Shown here: positions 26,336 to 34,651 of the stretch, piece after piece | Position numbering within the stretch: the first letter of the stretch is position 1 | Layout of the letters: each line of letters starts with the position of its first letter | NCBI GenBank assembly: GCA_963651465.1 | Contig: CAVJPS010000009.1 | Location: 59,327-123,326 of the forward strand | Direction of reading: 5' to 3' | Length of the DNA: 64,000 nt | Source of the DNA: SUG2458 sp963651465 | GTDB lineage: Bacteria > Bacillota_I > Bacilli_A > RFN20 > CAG-826 | The notes under the pieces: model-generated | Told to the model about the DNA's origin: nothing | Database searches by the model: none | What the model saw: the letters and a program-made list of their open reading frames with translations, nothing else | Translations under genes and position numbers: made by a program

Positions 26336-27378
26336 TATTTTTTTATAACTCCTTCATGTTTAGCACGAAGTTGACCACATGCAGCATCAATATCACTACC
26401 AAATTCTTTACGAACAGTGACCATAACACCTTTCTTTTTTAAACGATCAAAAAAGGCTTTAACATTATTTGAACGTTTATATCCATTTTCGTCAACTTCA
26501 TTGTATGGAATTAAATTAATATGGCCAAATGTTGGCTTAATTAATTCAGCTAATTCATCGGCGTTTTCTAAACTATCGTTAACGCCACGTAATAAGATAT
26601 ATTCATAAGTTACACGACGATCAGCAATTTTGTTATATTCAGCAATTGCAGGAATTAAAACTTCTAAAGGATAAGCTTTATTTACTTTCATAATTTTATT
26701 ACGTATTTCATTATTTGGAGCATGTAAAGAAATAGCAAGATTAATTTGTAATCCTTCATTTGCATAATCAATAATACGTGGAGCAACACCACAAGTTGAA
26801 ACAGTAATATGACGAGCACCAATAGCAAGTGCTTTTGGGTGATTAATAATACGAACAAAATCCATTACATTTTCGTAATTATCAAATGGTTCTCCAGTAC
26901 CCATAACATCAATATGAGTAATTCTTTGGCCAGGTTCTTCGTTATCTAAAACTTCATTCATAGCAAGAACTTGTCCAACCATTTCGTAAGTTTCAAGATT
27001 TCTTTGCTTTTTTAAAAGTCCTGAAGCACAGAAAGAACATCCCATATTACAACCAACCTGAGAAGATACACATAATGCGTTTCCGTAATTATAACGCATT
27101 ATGACAGATTCAATTTTTGAACCATCTTCTAATTCAAGTAAACATTTAATAGTATTATCAAATGATTTTTGTACAGTAAAAACTTTTGGTTTTATAAGAC
27201 AATATTTTTCTTTAAGTACTTCTCTAAATTTTAATGAAATATCAGTCATTTCATCAAATGAAGTTGCTTTCTTCTCATAAATCCAAGTATATAGTTGAGT
27301 AGCTCTAAATTTTGTTTGTCCTTCTTGGAGCATTAAAGCTTCAAGCTTTTTAATTTCTAAACCATATAAATTAATCAT
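26335..27378 (-). CDS. rlmN: 23S rRNA (adenine-2503)/tRNA methyltransferase RlmN
   Basis: Radical SAM enzyme that methylates C2 of A2503 in 23S rRNA and of tRNA adenine 37. The 347 residues contain the cluster motif CNMGCSFCASG, the GTGEPFDN SAM-binding segment, and the C-terminal AACGQLRAKHEG with the resolving Cys. Length is normal. It starts 5 bp after the RsmB-like gene and overlaps rsgA. Confidence 0.97.
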   Translation of the reverse strand: MINLYGLEIKKLEALMLQEGQTKFRATQLYTWIYEKKATSFDEMTDISLKFREVLKEKYCLIKPKVFTVQKSFDNTIKCLLELEDGSKIESVIMRYNYGNALCVSSQVGCNMGCSFCASGLLKKQRNLETYEMVGQVLAMNEVLDNEEPGQRITHIDVMGTGEPFDNYENVMDFVRIINHPKALAIGARHITVSTCGVAPRIIDYANEGLQINLAISLHAPNNEIRNKIMKVNKAYPLEVLIPAIAEYNKIADRRVTYEYILLRGVNDSLENADELAELIKPTFGHINLIPYNEVDENGYKRSNNVKAFFDRLKKKGVMVTVRKEFGSDIDAACGQLRAKHEGVIKK

Positions 27379-27383
27379 ATCTA

Positions 27384-28652
27384 TTAACCTTGTTTTCTTA
27401 AAATTGCGAAGTAATAATCAGTTTTACGACGATCAAGTTCAAGAGATTGTCTTTCCTCTAAAAGTTTATATTCAGGATGGAAGTTTAAGAATGATTTAAT
27501 TAATAAACGACCTTCTTTATTATTACAAGTTTCAACTGTATATACTAAAGTTCCCCCGTCTATAACATAGCGAGCGCCCTCTTCTAAAGCATCCATTTCA
27601 GCAAGAATAATTTCATCTAATTCACGTTGATCTAAATGCATAAAGAAATCAGGTATTGCACGAATTGCATTAAAATTAGTAGATGTTGGTGCAACTACAA
27701 CAACATCTTTTTCTCTAGTAACATAAGTTTCTAACACTTGAAGAGTTCCGGCTGCAAATTCCATCTTTTCAAAGCCATATTTTTGCGACATAATTTTAGC
27801 TTTTAAACGTTCAGCATCATCTTCATAATATACTCTAACGTAAGCACGGTTGGCTGCTTGTTCTGCTAATGCAAATCCAATATTTGTATTAGCGTAGTCA
27901 ATTACTAAAACATCTTCTGTTTTAATTCTTAATTTATTAACAAGATGATTTAAGCCATTACTAATTGGAATTAAATATCCATCTTCAACAAATTTAGATG
28001 TAGCCATTTCTTTATCTGGTTTAAAGGTAACGTCAGTACCAGATAAAGATAAACCATGAACGTAATGACGTTCACCATTATCAATTATATATTTTTGAGT
28101 AGTTTTTAATTTATTAACACGCATTGATAAAGTTGGTGCTTTACGGGTATGTTCAGCAAGTTTTGTTGAAATAATCTTGCCGTAATGTTTACTCCACATA
28201 GTTACTAACCAAGATGGAATATTATTTTCTAAAGATACATATTTAGCTGAATCTTTAGCAACATTTGTTGGAACTAAAGTTTTATATTTTGCTTTATTCT
28301 CAAACAACTTTTCTACTAAATCATAGGAAACAAGAGACTTATTAGTTTTAAATAAATCACTAAGTTCAGTAAGTATTTCATCAGAACTAATTCCAGAAGT
28401 AAAAATATATGCTGCAAGAGCAACACCTATCATATAACGATCATTATTTCTAATTGCTTGAAATGCGTAATCAATAATATTAAATATTGCTAATTGATGA
28501 CGAAAAAAAGAAACACAAACCTTTTTTAATAATTTCCTATTATCAGGATTTAATGTATGATTTTCTAGATATTGTTTTAATGAAGTTGATAAGTGATATC
28601 GTTTTTGATATACCTTATAACATATTTCGTATGAAGCATGAATAAGTTCCAT
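27384..28652 (-). CDS. RsmB-like 16S rRNA m5C methyltransferase homologue with degenerate active site
   Basis: 422 residues with the RsmB plan: an N-terminal NusB-like helical domain, an NIPSWLV segment, an SMRVNKLK motif, and a C-terminal Rossmann-like domain. In RsmB the SAM-binding motif reads DxCAAPGGK; here the equivalent (residues about 248-259) is VIDYANTNIGFA. Motif IV, normally DAPCSG, is VAPTSTNFN, so that Cys is lost. Motif VI still has a Cys in VETCNNKEG (C376). The ATG at 28650-28652 is preferred because AGGAG is 9 bases upstream. It lies upstream of rlmN in the place where rsmB is usually found. I infer weak or lost methyltransferase activity. Confidence 0.8.
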   Translation of the reverse strand: MELIHASYEICYKVYQKRYHLSTSLKQYLENHTLNPDNRKLLKKVCVSFFRHQLAIFNIIDYAFQAIRNNDRYMIGVALAAYIFTSGISSDEILTELSDLFKTNKSLVSYDLVEKLFENKAKYKTLVPTNVAKDSAKYVSLENNIPSWLVTMWSKHYGKIISTKLAEHTRKAPTLSMRVNKLKTTQKYIIDNGERHYVHGLSLSGTDVTFKPDKEMATSKFVEDGYLIPISNGLNHLVNKLRIKTEDVLVIDYANTNIGFALAEQAANRAYVRVYYEDDAERLKAKIMSQKYGFEKMEFAAGTLQVLETYVTREKDVVVVAPTSTNFNAIRAIPDFFMHLDQRELDEIILAEMDALEEGARYVIDGGTLVYTVETCNNKEGRLLIKSFLNFHPEYKLLEERQSLELDRRKTDYYFAILRKQG

Positions 28653-28713
28653 ATAAGTCATCTCCTATATATAAATAATTTTAACATTTGAGTATCTTAT
28701 ACTCAATAAAAAA

Positions 28714-28732
28714 ACGTGGAAGTTTTCCACGT
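28714..28732 (-). terminator. Rho-independent terminator after the gene at 28739
   Basis: An 8-bp stem ACGTGGAA/TTCCACGT, three-base loop, followed by seven T on the minus strand. Confidence 0.85.
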
Positions 28733-28738
28733 ATTTGT

Positions 28739-29236
28739 TTACTTGTTTTTATCGTCAATTTTAAATTCATCGTAACCTTGTTCACGACGCTTTTCTTCTA
28801 TTTTCTCTTCTAAGTTTTCAAAGATATTACCAGTATATACATTTTCAATATCTTCTTCGCTATAATCATCATCGACATTTACAGTATTAGAATCGGTGAT
28901 GTATAAAGGATAATCGTCATTAATAAAGTCATAACTATTATCTTCATCGTGATAAATGAATTTAACATGCATATGAATAACATATTTCTTTAAAGTTTCA
29001 ACAATAAACTTATAAACTAGTTTTTCAAAAACTTCAAATTCACGAGAAGCTTCAACTTTAACAATAACGTTAAATGAAGTTTGATCAACACCATTATGAA
29101 TAACCATAGCTTGTGGTGCAATAAATAAAATTTCACTTTCGTCAATTTCGTAAATATTTGCTAAACGACTAGTAACTTCAGCCGAGTAATCTGCAATAAC
29201 AAATTGATCTAAACCAATAATAGAAACTGTAATCAT
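28739..29236 (-). CDS. Small acidic protein of unknown function
   Basis: 165 residues. The first 115 look like a compact alpha/beta domain (MITVSIIGLDQFVIADYSAEV, then EILFIAPQAMVIHNGVDQ, FNVIVKVEASREFEVF and HMHVKFIYHDED). The strand pattern and the lone charged segments resemble small DUF1904/tautomerase-like proteins, but I see no confirming motif. The C-terminal third is strongly acidic and helical. AAAAGGAG precedes the ATG. It lies between gmk and the rRNA modification genes and has a strong terminator of its own, and a weak hairpin separates it from gmk. Likely cytoplasmic; function unknown. Confidence 0.7.
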   Translation of the reverse strand: MITVSIIGLDQFVIADYSAEVTSRLANIYEIDESEILFIAPQAMVIHNGVDQTSFNVIVKVEASREFEVFEKLVYKFIVETLKKYVIHMHVKFIYHDEDNSYDFINDDYPLYITDSNTVNVDDDYSEEDIENVYTGNIFENLEEKIEEKRREQGYDEFKIDDKNK

Positions 29237-29260
29237 AATAATTCTCCTTTTAAGTAAAAA

Positions 29261-29279
29261 AAGATATTTAATATATCTT
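29261..29279 (-). terminator. Weak terminator or attenuator after gmk
   Basis: A 7-bp AT-rich stem AAGATAT/ATATCTT followed by seven T on the minus strand. Weak stem, so partial read-through is expected. Confidence 0.5.
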
Positions 29280-29282
29280 CTT

Positions 29283-29867
29283 CTACTTTATTATTTTAGC
29301 ATTAATCTTGCTTCTGATAATAGATTTAATTTCATCAGCAGCTCTTTCAACGCGATCATTTAATACAATATAATGGTAATTATATTTTTCAGGTATCTCA
29401 CGACGTGCCTTTTCAATACGTTCTTTAATAATTTCTTCAGACTCAGTTTTACGTCCACGGATTCTTTCTTCTAAAGCTTTCATAGATGGAGGCATTAAGA
29501 AAATTGAAAAAACATCATTTCCTTTACATCTTGAAAGTACTTGCTTAGCGCCTTCAATTTCAATTTCAAGAATTACGTTTTTTCCTTCGTTTCTTAATTT
29601 TTCAACATAATCTCTTGGAGTTCCATAACGATTACCAACAAAAGAAGCGTACTCTAAGAAATTGTCGTTTGTAATATTACGATCAAATTCCTCATTACTT
29701 ACAAAGAAATAATCAACCCCGTCAACTTCTTCATTTCTTGGTTTACGTGTTGTCATGGAAATAGAATAAGCAAGGTTTAAGGAATCATCTTCCATAATAC
29801 GGCGACGAACTGTACCTTTACCTACTCCACTAGGTCCACTGATAATAATTAATAGTCCTTTTTGCAT
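29283..29867 (-). CDS. gmk: Guanylate kinase
   Basis: Phosphorylates GMP to GDP with ATP. The 194 residues start with IIISGPSGVGKGTVRRRI (P-loop), followed by SMTTRKPRNEEVDGVDY (GMP-binding), the LEIEIEGAKQV segment and IFLMPPS. Length is normal. It has a 157-bp upstream region containing the eno terminator and a cre-like site. Confidence 0.98.
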   Translation of the reverse strand: MQKGLLIIISGPSGVGKGTVRRRIMEDDSLNLAYSISMTTRKPRNEEVDGVDYFFVSNEEFDRNITNDNFLEYASFVGNRYGTPRDYVEKLRNEGKNVILEIEIEGAKQVLSRCKGNDVFSIFLMPPSMKALEERIRGRKTESEEIIKERIEKARREIPEKYNYHYIVLNDRVERAADEIKSIIRSKINAKIIK

Positions 29868-29945
29868 ACTAAATTACCTTTCCACATAAATAGGTATATT
29901 TATTATAATTTTTTAGAATATATATTGCAAGGAAAAATAAGGGTA

Positions 29946-29959
29946 AGAAAACGCTTTTA
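29946..29959 (-). promoter_or_regulatory. cre-like site upstream of gmk
   Basis: TAAAAGCGTTTTCT on the minus strand matches 13 of 14 consensus positions (second base A instead of G). It is 79-92 bp upstream of gmk. No clear promoter was placed for gmk, so its effect is uncertain. Confidence 0.4.
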
Positions 29960-29981
29960 TTTTTACTATCTTCTAAGAAAA

Positions 29982-30010
29982 AAAGACTCTTATTACTAAT
30001 AAGAGCCTTT
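29982..30010 (-). terminator. Rho-independent terminator of eno
   Basis: Stem of about 12 bp around CTCTTATT/AATAAGAG with three-base loop, followed by seven T on the minus strand, 15 bp after the eno stop. Confidence 0.85.
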
Positions 30011-30024
30011 AAATACATTTTTAA

Positions 30025-31329
30025 TTATTTAGAAAATCTATATTTTTTGAATGCGTGTAAACCTTCGAATTGAGCTTCTGAACCTAATTCATCTTCAATT
30101 CTTAATAATTGGTTGTATTTAGCCATTCTATCTGTTCTTGATGCAGAACCAGTTTTGATTTGGCCAGCATTAACTGCAACTGATAAATCAGCAATAGTTG
30201 TATCTTCAGTTTCACCTGATCTATGAGAAACCATACATGTATAACCATTTGTTTGAGCCATACGCATTGTATCTAATGTTTCTGTTAATGTACCAATTTG
30301 GTTAACTTTAACTAAAACACTGTTTGCAACGTGGTTAACAATACCTTTTCTTAAGAAATCTTTGTTTGTAACAAATAGGTCGTCACCAACTAATTGAATC
30401 TTGTCACCAAGTTCAGCTGTTAATTTTGCCCAACCTTCCCAGTCGGATTCTGCTAAACCATCTTCAATAGTGATAATTGGGTAAGTTTCAATCATTTCTT
30501 TGAACCAAGCAATCATTTCATCTGATGTCTTAGTACCTTGACCTGATTTAACTAATGTATATAATTTTGTTTCTGGGTTATAGAATTCACTTGAAGCAAC
30601 GTCCATACCTAAGAAAATTTCTTTACCAGGTTCATAACCAGCATTTTTAATAGCTTCCATGATTAATTCTAAAGGTTCTGTGTTACCTTCACGGCATGAT
30701 GGAGCGAAACCACCTTCGTCACCAACACCTGTTTCGTAACCTTTTGCTTTTAAAACTTTCTTTAAAGAGTGGAATGTTTCAACACCAGCTCTTAAAGCTT
30801 CGTGGAATGTTTCAAAACCTGCAGGAATAATGAAGAATTCTTGGAAGTCAACAGTTGAATCAGCGTGAGCACCACCGTTAACAACGTTCATCATAGGTGT
30901 AGGTAAAACTTTAGCATTGATACCACCAATATATTTGTATAGTGGGATGCCATAGTGATCTGCTGCTGCACGAGCTGCTGCAAGAGAAACACCTAAAGTA
31001 GCATTAGCACCAAGGTTACTCTTAAATGGAGTACCATCTAAAGCTAATAATTTTGCGTCAACTTCAACTTGGTTATCAGCAGGAATGCCTAACATAGCTG
31101 GAGCGATAACTTCGTTAACATTTTTAACAGCTTTTGTGACACCTTTACCAAGGTATCTTTTTTTGTCGCCGTCTCTTAATTCCAAAGCTTCTGATTCACC
31201 TGTAGAAGCACCACTTGGAACAATTGCTCTACCAAAAGCACCAGATGCAAGAGTAACTTCTACTTCAACTGTAGGATTACCTCTTGAGTCTAAAACTTCA
31301 CGAGCGTAAACTTTTGTGATTTCAGTCAT
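30025..31329 (-). CDS. eno: Enolase
   Basis: Converts 2-phosphoglycerate to phosphoenolpyruvate in glycolysis. The 434 residues start MTEITKVYAREVLDSRGNPTVEVEV and contain GGAHADSTVDFQEF, GDEGGFAPS, the VTIEDG-like metal site (IITIEDGLAESDW), LVGDDLFVTN, VKVNQIGTLTET and SHRSGETEDTTIADL, all hallmarks of enolase. Length is normal. AAGGAG precedes the ATG. It is a single-gene transcript with a strong sigma-A promoter and a cre site upstream of the -35, a position associated with activation by CcpA. Confidence 0.99.
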   Translation of the reverse strand: MTEITKVYAREVLDSRGNPTVEVEVTLASGAFGRAIVPSGASTGESEALELRDGDKKRYLGKGVTKAVKNVNEVIAPAMLGIPADNQVEVDAKLLALDGTPFKSNLGANATLGVSLAAARAAADHYGIPLYKYIGGINAKVLPTPMMNVVNGGAHADSTVDFQEFFIIPAGFETFHEALRAGVETFHSLKKVLKAKGYETGVGDEGGFAPSCREGNTEPLELIMEAIKNAGYEPGKEIFLGMDVASSEFYNPETKLYTLVKSGQGTKTSDEMIAWFKEMIETYPIITIEDGLAESDWEGWAKLTAELGDKIQLVGDDLFVTNKDFLRKGIVNHVANSVLVKVNQIGTLTETLDTMRMAQTNGYTCMVSHRSGETEDTTIADLSVAVNAGQIKTGSASRTDRMAKYNQLLRIEDELGSEAQFEGLHAFKKYRFSK

Positions 31330-31367
31330 AATTTTATCTCCTTAAATGTGATATTTACACACTAATG

Positions 31368-31397
31368 ATTTTATTACATAGTAATAAATATTGTCAA
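31368..31397 (-). promoter_or_regulatory. Promoter of eno
   Basis: TTGACA (complement 31392-31397), 18-bp spacer, TAAAAT (complement 31368-31373) on the minus strand. Confidence 0.75.
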
Positions 31398-31412
31398 GAA
31401 ACACGATAATTA

Positions 31413-31426
31413 AAAAAGCGTTTTCA
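31413..31426 (-). promoter_or_regulatory. cre site upstream of eno
   Basis: TGAAAACGCTTTTT on the minus strand matches 13 of 14 consensus positions. It is 15 bp upstream of the -35 box, centred near -58, and lies at the same distance from its start codon (84-97 bp) as cre site 1 of rex-adhE. Confidence 0.65.
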
Positions 31427-31434
31427 TATAAAAA

Positions 31435-31458
31435 AATTGCAGATTTTATTCTGCAATT
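31435..31458 (-). terminator. Rho-independent terminator of trmL
   Basis: A 9-bp stem AATTGCAGA/TCTGCAATT followed by a T-run on the minus strand, directly after the trmL stop. Confidence 0.85.
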
Positions 31459-31464
31459 GTATTT

Positions 31465-31986
31465 TTATTTATTTTCTTCAAAAAGGAAGTTTTCGCCTTT
31501 AATAACTTCATGACGGACTAAACCGTTAAAATTATTTTGACGGCATACTTCACTAGCAACGATAGCTACACAATTTGATAAATTCATACTTCGAGCATTT
31601 TCTACCATTGGAATACGTAATGAATGATCAAAATGTTCACGTAATATATCGTGGTCAATACCAGTAGATTCTCGACCAAACATTAAATAAACATCATTAG
31701 AAGTATAATCTCCGTAATTAACATCTGTATAAGTTTTATTAGAATAACGAGTAATGTACCAAATTACTTTGTCACTATTTTTTTCTAAAAATTCTTCATA
31801 ATTATGGTAATAAACCATTTGTAATTCATCAATATAATCCATGCCAGCTCTTTTTAATGATTTTTCATTCAATGTAAAAGGTAAAGGTCCAATAATATGA
31901 AGTTTTGCATTTAAAGCAACGCAGGTTCTCATAATATTACCAGTATTTTGAGGAATCTCAGGATGATATAAAATAATATTTAACAT
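31465..31986 (-). CDS. trmL: tRNA (cytidine/uridine-34 2'-O)-methyltransferase TrmL
   Basis: SPOUT-family methyltransferase of 173 residues that modifies the wobble base of certain leucine tRNAs. It begins MLNIILYHPEIPQNTGNIMRT, the signature of this family, and has the knot motifs YLMFGRESTGI and NARSMNLSNCVAIVA. Length is normal. It is a single gene with its own terminator, divergent from the kinase-like gene at 32065. Confidence 0.96.
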   Translation of the reverse strand: MLNIILYHPEIPQNTGNIMRTCVALNAKLHIIGPLPFTLNEKSLKRAGMDYIDELQMVYYHNYEEFLEKNSDKVIWYITRYSNKTYTDVNYGDYTSNDVYLMFGRESTGIDHDILREHFDHSLRIPMVENARSMNLSNCVAIVASEVCRQNNFNGLVRHEVIKGENFLFEENK

Positions 31987-32064
31987 AGTTAACCTCCAAC
32001 ATATAATACTTTTTTTAAGTTCTTTAATAGTATATAATTAATTATAAAGAAAGGGTACAAGAAA

Positions 32065-32931
32065 ATGTCTAATGTTAAAAAAATATTTGAATCTTTAGTT
32101 AATACTAGGATGTATACGATTCAAACACTTAATAAAGGTCTAACAAATAATTCATATCTTGTAAATAACACATATTTTTTTAGTATGAAAAAGAAAAAAA
32201 TGTGTCCTTTTTATAATCCTTATAATGAAATAATAGTAGCAGAAGACCTAGCTCCAACTCATATTGATTTTTATTGTAAAGCTCGTGATTTAAAAGGTAA
32301 TAAAGTTACAATTTATGAACCTTTAGCAATTGAATTTGTTCCATCAAAATGTACTAAAAATCAATTAGAAAAAATTGCTAATGCATTTATTACTATTCAC
32401 AATACCAAAACAAGATTAATTGACGAATTTAATTATCTAGATAGATTAAAATTTTATCGTAGTTATGTATTTGATCAAGTCTTTGATAAAAATTTAGACA
32501 AACAGGTAAAACAAAATGCCAAAAAATATTTTGCAAATTGTCCAAAAGTTCTATGTCACAATAACGTTGATAAATTAAATATTGTTTTTATAGAAGATCA
32601 AATTAGAATAATTGATTTTGAAGACGCATGTTTAAACGATCCAATGTTTGATTTAGTAACCTTCTTGTCTAACTGTAATATTACGTCATATGACCAAATA
32701 ACTACATTATTAAAATGTTATTATAAGAATAGTTACAACAAGTACTTATACCAAAAAGCAATCGATTATTATCAAATGATTGATTATATAAATTATTATA
32801 AATACATGACCTTATATTTAATAAGTAAAGATGATGAATTTATATTAAAAGCAGACGATTGTAAAGGAAGACTAGAAGAAATATATAACTTCCCACTTAA
32901 AAAGAAGAAAACAAAAAAAGAAAGCGAATAA
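32065..32931 (+). CDS. Choline kinase/aminoglycoside phosphotransferase-like protein lacking the catalytic Asp
   Basis: 288 residues with the layout of the APH/choline kinase fold: an N-terminal nucleotide-binding lobe (TNNSYLVNNTYFFS, IVAEDLA), a hinge, and a C-terminal lobe with LCHNNVDKLNIVF followed by IRIIDFEDACLNDPMFDLVTFL. The second motif keeps the metal-binding DFE Asp and downstream D. In active kinases the first motif reads HxDxxxxN with a catalytic Asp; here it is HNNVDKLN, so that Asp is replaced by Asn while the metal-binding Asn remains. AAAGG precedes the ATG. It is a single gene with its own terminator. Activity is doubtful. Confidence 0.8.
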   Translation: MSNVKKIFESLVNTRMYTIQTLNKGLTNNSYLVNNTYFFSMKKKKMCPFYNPYNEIIVAEDLAPTHIDFYCKARDLKGNKVTIYEPLAIEFVPSKCTKNQLEKIANAFITIHNTKTRLIDEFNYLDRLKFYRSYVFDQVFDKNLDKQVKQNAKKYFANCPKVLCHNNVDKLNIVFIEDQIRIIDFEDACLNDPMFDLVTFLSNCNITSYDQITTLLKCYYKNSYNKYLYQKAIDYYQMIDYINYYKYMTLYLISKDDEFILKADDCKGRLEEIYNFPLKKKKTKKESE

Positions 32932-32940
32932 GCTTTCTTT
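32917..32940. terminator. Bidirectional terminator between the genes at 32065 and 32996
   Basis: A 9-bp stem AAAGAAAGC/GCTTTCTTT with loop GAATAA, overlapping the stop codon; A-run on the left, T-rich on the right. Confidence 0.85.
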
Positions 32941-32995
32941 TCTTCTTTTTGGAATCTTATAATTTGCTAATAAGCTATATTGTACGCTTCAAAAC

Positions 32996-33220
32996 TTAGC
33001 AAGGTAAAATTCTACAAATTGTGCCTTTAGCAATCATGAAGATTAAGTCTAAAATCCACATAATGAATCCTAAACCAATAAGACGTAAAATACCAGCAAC
33101 GATTTTACCTTCCATGAAACGTGTGATAAAACCAAATAACCATGCTGTTACTGGGATGATTGCGAAAATGATAGAAAGTACTCTACCAAAACCGAAATAA
33201 CCTTTTGAACCTTTTGCCAT
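32996..33220 (-). CDS. Small two-helix membrane protein
   Basis: 74 residues from ATG 33218-33220, chosen because AGGAGG lies 9 bases upstream; an in-frame upstream extension has no ribosome site. After a short basic N-terminus (MAKGSKGYFGFGR) there are two hydrophobic segments (about 13-35 and 40-65) and a C-terminal tail with two cysteines (GTICRILPC). It resembles small membrane proteins seen in many low-GC genomes, with no known function that I can assign. It is a single-gene unit sharing the bidirectional terminator with the gene at 32065. Confidence 0.75.
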   Translation of the reverse strand: MAKGSKGYFGFGRVLSIIFAIIPVTAWLFGFITRFMEGKIVAGILRLIGLGFIMWILDLIFMIAKGTICRILPC

Positions 33221-33322
33221 TATAAATTTCCTCCTATTACTGCTATTATAACATATCAAATATTTATAACGTTAGTACTATCAAATAAAAATATCAATTT
33301 TTTATCGAAAAAAGAAAGAAAA

Positions 33323-33347
33323 AAAGACTTGTACAATACAAGTCTTT
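33323..33347 (-). terminator. Rho-independent terminator of the transaldolase operon
   Basis: An 11-bp perfect stem AAAGACTTGTA/TACAAGTCTTT, followed by a run of T on the minus strand. Confidence 0.9.
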
Positions 33348-33353
33348 AGTTAG

Positions 33354-33989
33354 CTATTTCTTTGATGCGTCTGCAAAGATTTTTAAGCCGGCATCTGTTA
33401 ATGGATGTTTAACCATTTTCTTTAAAACAGCAGCTGGAATTGTAGCAATATCAGCTCCTGCTAAAGCAGCTTGTTCAACGTGAGCTAAGTTACGAATTGA
33501 TGCTGCAATAACTTTAGTTTCATAACCATAGTTATTAATCATTTCCATGACTTTAGCAACAACTTCTTCCCCGCTAGAACCCATATCATCAACACGACCC
33601 ATAAAAGGTGAAATAAATGTTGCACCAGCTTCACATGCCATTAATGCTTGTGGAACACTGAAGATTAATGTAACGTTAGTATGGATTCCTAATTTTGTTA
33701 ATTCACTACATGCATGAACACCATCAAGTGTCATAGGTAATTTAATAACAATATTTTTATGAATTTTAACTAATTCTTTAGCTTGAGCAACCATTGTTTC
33801 CCAAGAAGATTCATCAACTTCAGCACTAATTGGTCCATCAACTAATGTAACAATTTCTTTAATTACATCTTCAAGTTTACGGCCTTCTTTAGCGATTAAT
33901 GAAGGGTTTGTTGTAACACCAGAGATTACACCCCATTGTGCAGCTTCACGAATATCATCAATATTAGCTGTATCAATAAATAATTTCAT
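33354..33989 (-). CDS. Transaldolase / fructose-6-phosphate aldolase (TalC type)
   Basis: Small TIM-barrel aldolase of 211 residues. The start MKLFIDTANIDDIREAAQWGVISGVTTNPSLI and the Schiff-base Lys in NIVIKLPMT are diagnostic, followed by ISPFMGRVDD and VIAASIRN. It transfers dihydroxyacetone units or cleaves fructose-6-phosphate; sequence alone does not separate the two activities in this subfamily. It starts 15 bp after the pyrophosphatase stop and probably shares its transcript. Confidence 0.96.
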   Translation of the reverse strand: MKLFIDTANIDDIREAAQWGVISGVTTNPSLIAKEGRKLEDVIKEIVTLVDGPISAEVDESSWETMVAQAKELVKIHKNIVIKLPMTLDGVHACSELTKLGIHTNVTLIFSVPQALMACEAGATFISPFMGRVDDMGSSGEEVVAKVMEMINNYGYETKVIAASIRNLAHVEQAALAGADIATIPAAVLKKMVKHPLTDAGLKIFADASKK

Positions 33990-34004
33990 ATCAAAATTCT
34001 CCTT

Positions 34005-34535
34005 TTATTTGTGAAATTTATCTTTATATGCTTGAATACATTTCTTAACAACTCTAACAGCTTCTTCTCTATTACCAGCAGAAATAATTTTAGTATTTTT
34101 ACCTTCAAGAGTTTTATAAACTGTAAAGAAGTGTTCGATTTCATCAACAATATGTTGAGGTAATTCAGACATATCTTTGTATGAGTTATAGACAGGGTCA
34201 CTTGAACAAATAGCAATAATCTTTTCGTCATTCGAACCATTGTCAATCATATTAACAATGCCGATTGGGTAACATTTGACTAATGCAAGAGGAATAATCT
34301 CTTCTGAGCAAATAACAAGTACGTCTAATGGGTCATTATCTTCAGAATATGTTCTTGGAATAAAGCCATAGTTGTGTGGATAATGTGTTGAAGTGTATAA
34401 AATACGATCGAGAATTAAACGACCAGTCGATTTATCGAGTTCGTATTTGTTTTTACTTCCTTTGGAAATTTCTACACAGACGATGAATTCTTCAGGGGAA
34501 ATTCTACTCTCTTCAATGTCATGCCATAAATTCAT
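34005..34535 (-). CDS. ppa: Inorganic pyrophosphatase, family I
   Basis: Hydrolyses pyrophosphate to phosphate, pulling biosynthetic reactions forward. The start is set at ATG 34533-34535 (MNLWHDIEESRIS) because AGGAGG is just upstream; an in-frame extension of 19 residues is unlikely to be translated. The 176 residues contain YTSTHYPHNYGFIPRTYSEDNDPLDVLV with the DxDPxD metal site of family I. An extended -10 promoter (TGCTATAAT) lies upstream. Confidence 0.95.
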   Translation of the reverse strand: MNLWHDIEESRISPEEFIVCVEISKGSKNKYELDKSTGRLILDRILYTSTHYPHNYGFIPRTYSEDNDPLDVLVICSEEIIPLALVKCYPIGIVNMIDNGSNDEKIIAICSSDPVYNSYKDMSELPQHIVDEIEHFFTVYKTLEGKNTKIISAGNREEAVRVVKKCIQAYKDKFHK

Positions 34536-34555
34536 CTTAATCCCTCCTATCATAG

Positions 34556-34564
34556 AGATATTAT
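34556..34564 (-). promoter_or_regulatory. Extended -10 promoter of ppa-transaldolase
   Basis: TGCTATAAT on the minus strand about 21 bp before the ppa start. It has no good -35, as expected for extended -10 promoters. Confidence 0.6.
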
Positions 34565-34651
34565 AGCATACACACCATTTAATAAAAATCAAAAAATAAA
34601 TATTATTTCGAAGAATTTTAGTATATATTGAATGTGTAAAGGAGGAAAATT

